A stretch of 37,576 bases of DNA from a virus, in the IMG/VR virus record IMGVR_UViG_3300005529_000070, positions 1 to 37,576 of that record. One strand, given 5' to 3'. Under the pieces are notes generated by a model. That model was not told the origin of the DNA. It saw only the letters and a list, made by a program, of their open reading frames with translations, and searched no databases. Made by a program: the position numbers and the translations under genes. This document shows, piece after piece, positions 36,993-37,576 of this stretch. Position 1 is the first letter of the stretch. Each line of letters starts with the position of its first letter.

Positions 36993-37160
36993 ATGAAAAC
37001 GACGATGCTGATGACCCGGAACAACGAGACCCGCGAAGTCGAGATCGAGGCCATGTTTGGGCGCCCTGGCGAATTCTCCGTGTACCCGTTTTGCATCACG
37101 AAGTCTGACCTTGAGGCCATCGGTTTCAAATTCCACAACATAGTCGCTGAGGCCGCATGA
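36993..37160 (+). CDS. Small protein of the second rightward operon
   Basis: A 55-residue protein (MKTTMLMTRNNETREVEIEAMFGRP, SVYPFCITKSDLEAIGFKFH). AAGGAG lies six bases before the ATG; an earlier in-frame ATG exists but falls upstream of the predicted transcript start. First gene of the operon under the RHH switch. Unknown function. Confidence 0.7.
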   Translation: MKTTMLMTRNNETREVEIEAMFGRPGEFSVYPFCITKSDLEAIGFKFHNIVAEAA

Positions 37161-37363
37161 TCCGCTATGCCTGCCCGTTCTGCTACAAGTCCATGCCGGC
37201 AAGCTGCCCCGATCCCGCTGTGTTCCAGTGCTGCGGGGAGATTGGCCGCGCCACGTTATTCCCTGAATGCCAGAAGTGCCACGCCGAGATCGTAGACGGC
37301 AGCGATAAATGTGATGTTTGCGGGTTTGACGCCATGCCTGCTGCGTGGAGGATCAATCCATGA
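37157..37363 (+). CDS. Zinc-ribbon small protein
   Basis: A 68-residue protein with Cys pairs at C6/C9, C25/C26, C38/C41 and C52/C55, giving two possible zinc sites. ATG overlaps the previous stop (ATGA). It pairs with the next gene as a tandem of small ribbon proteins; function unknown. Confidence 0.7.
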   Translation: MIRYACPFCYKSMPASCPDPAVFQCCGEIGRATLFPECQKCHAEIVDGSDKCDVCGFDAMPAAWRINP

Positions 37364-37560
37364 ACGTGAAATGCCCCGATTGCCCAGACGGCCAACTTTG
37401 GGACCGCAATGGTCCTACCGAGGAGGCTTGTCTGACCTGCGGCGGCACGGCCGTTATTTGGGACGATCCGAGCGAGCCGTCCGACTACTGCGAATGCGGT
37501 GCAGTGCATACCGGCCTTGAGGACGGCGGACGCTGCGAAGCCTGCGGCAAGATCATATGA
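37360..37560 (+). CDS. Zinc-ribbon small protein
   Basis: A 66-residue protein with C5/C8, C24/C27, C44/C46 and C59/C62, two likely ribbons. ATG overlaps the previous stop (ATGA) and has GGAGGA upstream. Its own stop overlaps the next start at 37557. Confidence 0.7.
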   Translation: MNVKCPDCPDGQLWDRNGPTEEACLTCGGTAVIWDDPSEPSDYCECGAVHTGLEDGGRCEACGKII

Positions 37561-37576
37561 GCGACACGCCGAGAAC
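37557..37576 (+). CDS. Partial gene running off the end (wraps to base 48)
   Basis: ATG 37557 overlaps the preceding stop and opens MSDTPR before the window ends. Joined to base 1 it continues for 23 codons and stops at 46-48, overlapping the ATG at 45. It would be a 23-residue peptide, short but consistent in packing with its neighbours. Confidence 0.5.

Noticed and set aside
1-37576. CRISPR arrays, insertion sequences, integrase or attachment sites
   Set aside because: None seen; the repeats present are coding or regulatory.

Overview
This window looks like a complete, circularly mapping genome of about 37.6 kb from a short-tailed (podovirus-like) phage of a Gram-negative host. The phage call rests on a P22-type portal, a P22 gp10-like tail hub, an SU10-type head-tail adaptor and major capsid protein, a scaffold, both terminase subunits, a run of ejection-type internal proteins and a 3-TM holin. 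The Gram-negative call rests on lambda-like NinG and Q-like genes and a phage-encoded small outer-membrane-type protein. Circularity is inferred: an ATG at 37557 starts a frame that, joined to base 1, stops at 46-48 and overlaps the next start at 45 in the same ATGA style used between almost all genes here. I see no integrase, excisionase, RNA polymerase, DNA polymerase or helicase.

Layout. A regulatory switch sits at 34.67-34.95 kb. Two divergent sigma70-like promoters each carry the same 17-bp palindrome (TTGACC-N5-GGTCAA) over the -35. Rightward (34.95-36.70 kb) runs an early operon of small proteins ending in an ssDNA-annealing-type protein and an SSB-like protein with a DEDVPF tail. A second switch at 36.9 kb pairs a leftward ribbon-helix-helix repressor with a rightward operon of small zinc-ribbon proteins that crosses the ends into 45-248. 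Leftward from 34.67 kb come a Cro-like regulator, a zinc-binding protein, a second ribbon-helix-helix protein, a DUF1376-type replication protein containing a 7 x 7-bp iteron-like array, several tiny proteins, NinG and a Q-like protein.

Right after the Q-like gene lies a candidate late promoter with a palindrome in its spacer, placed as Q-binding sites are in lambdoid phages. It would drive the leftward late region: a GT8-like glycosyltransferase, small genes, terminase (29.6-27.1 kb), portal, fibre-like and repeat proteins, scaffold and capsid, then a strong terminator at 19.15-19.19 kb. Next is an unusual island (12.5-19.1 kb) of two methyltransferases, a PhyH-type oxygenase, a TPR glycosyltransferase, a GT-A glycosyltransferase, a capsule-type protein and a DegT aminotransferase, interleaved with two small phage genes and placed directly before the adaptor. 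Adaptor, tail hub, internal/ejection proteins and a second terminator (5.06 kb) follow, then tail fibre, small membrane proteins, a beta-barrel-like secreted protein, a metallophosphoesterase and the lysis genes (DUF5675, holin), ending at 361.

Most interesting: the glycan-modification island in the head-neck module; three glycosyltransferase genes whose N-terminal fold lies upstream of any ATG/GTG/TTG; the Q-like protein/late-promoter arrangement; and two repressor genes whose promoters predict leaderless or nearly leaderless mRNAs. All functional calls are from motif recognition by eye, with no database search.
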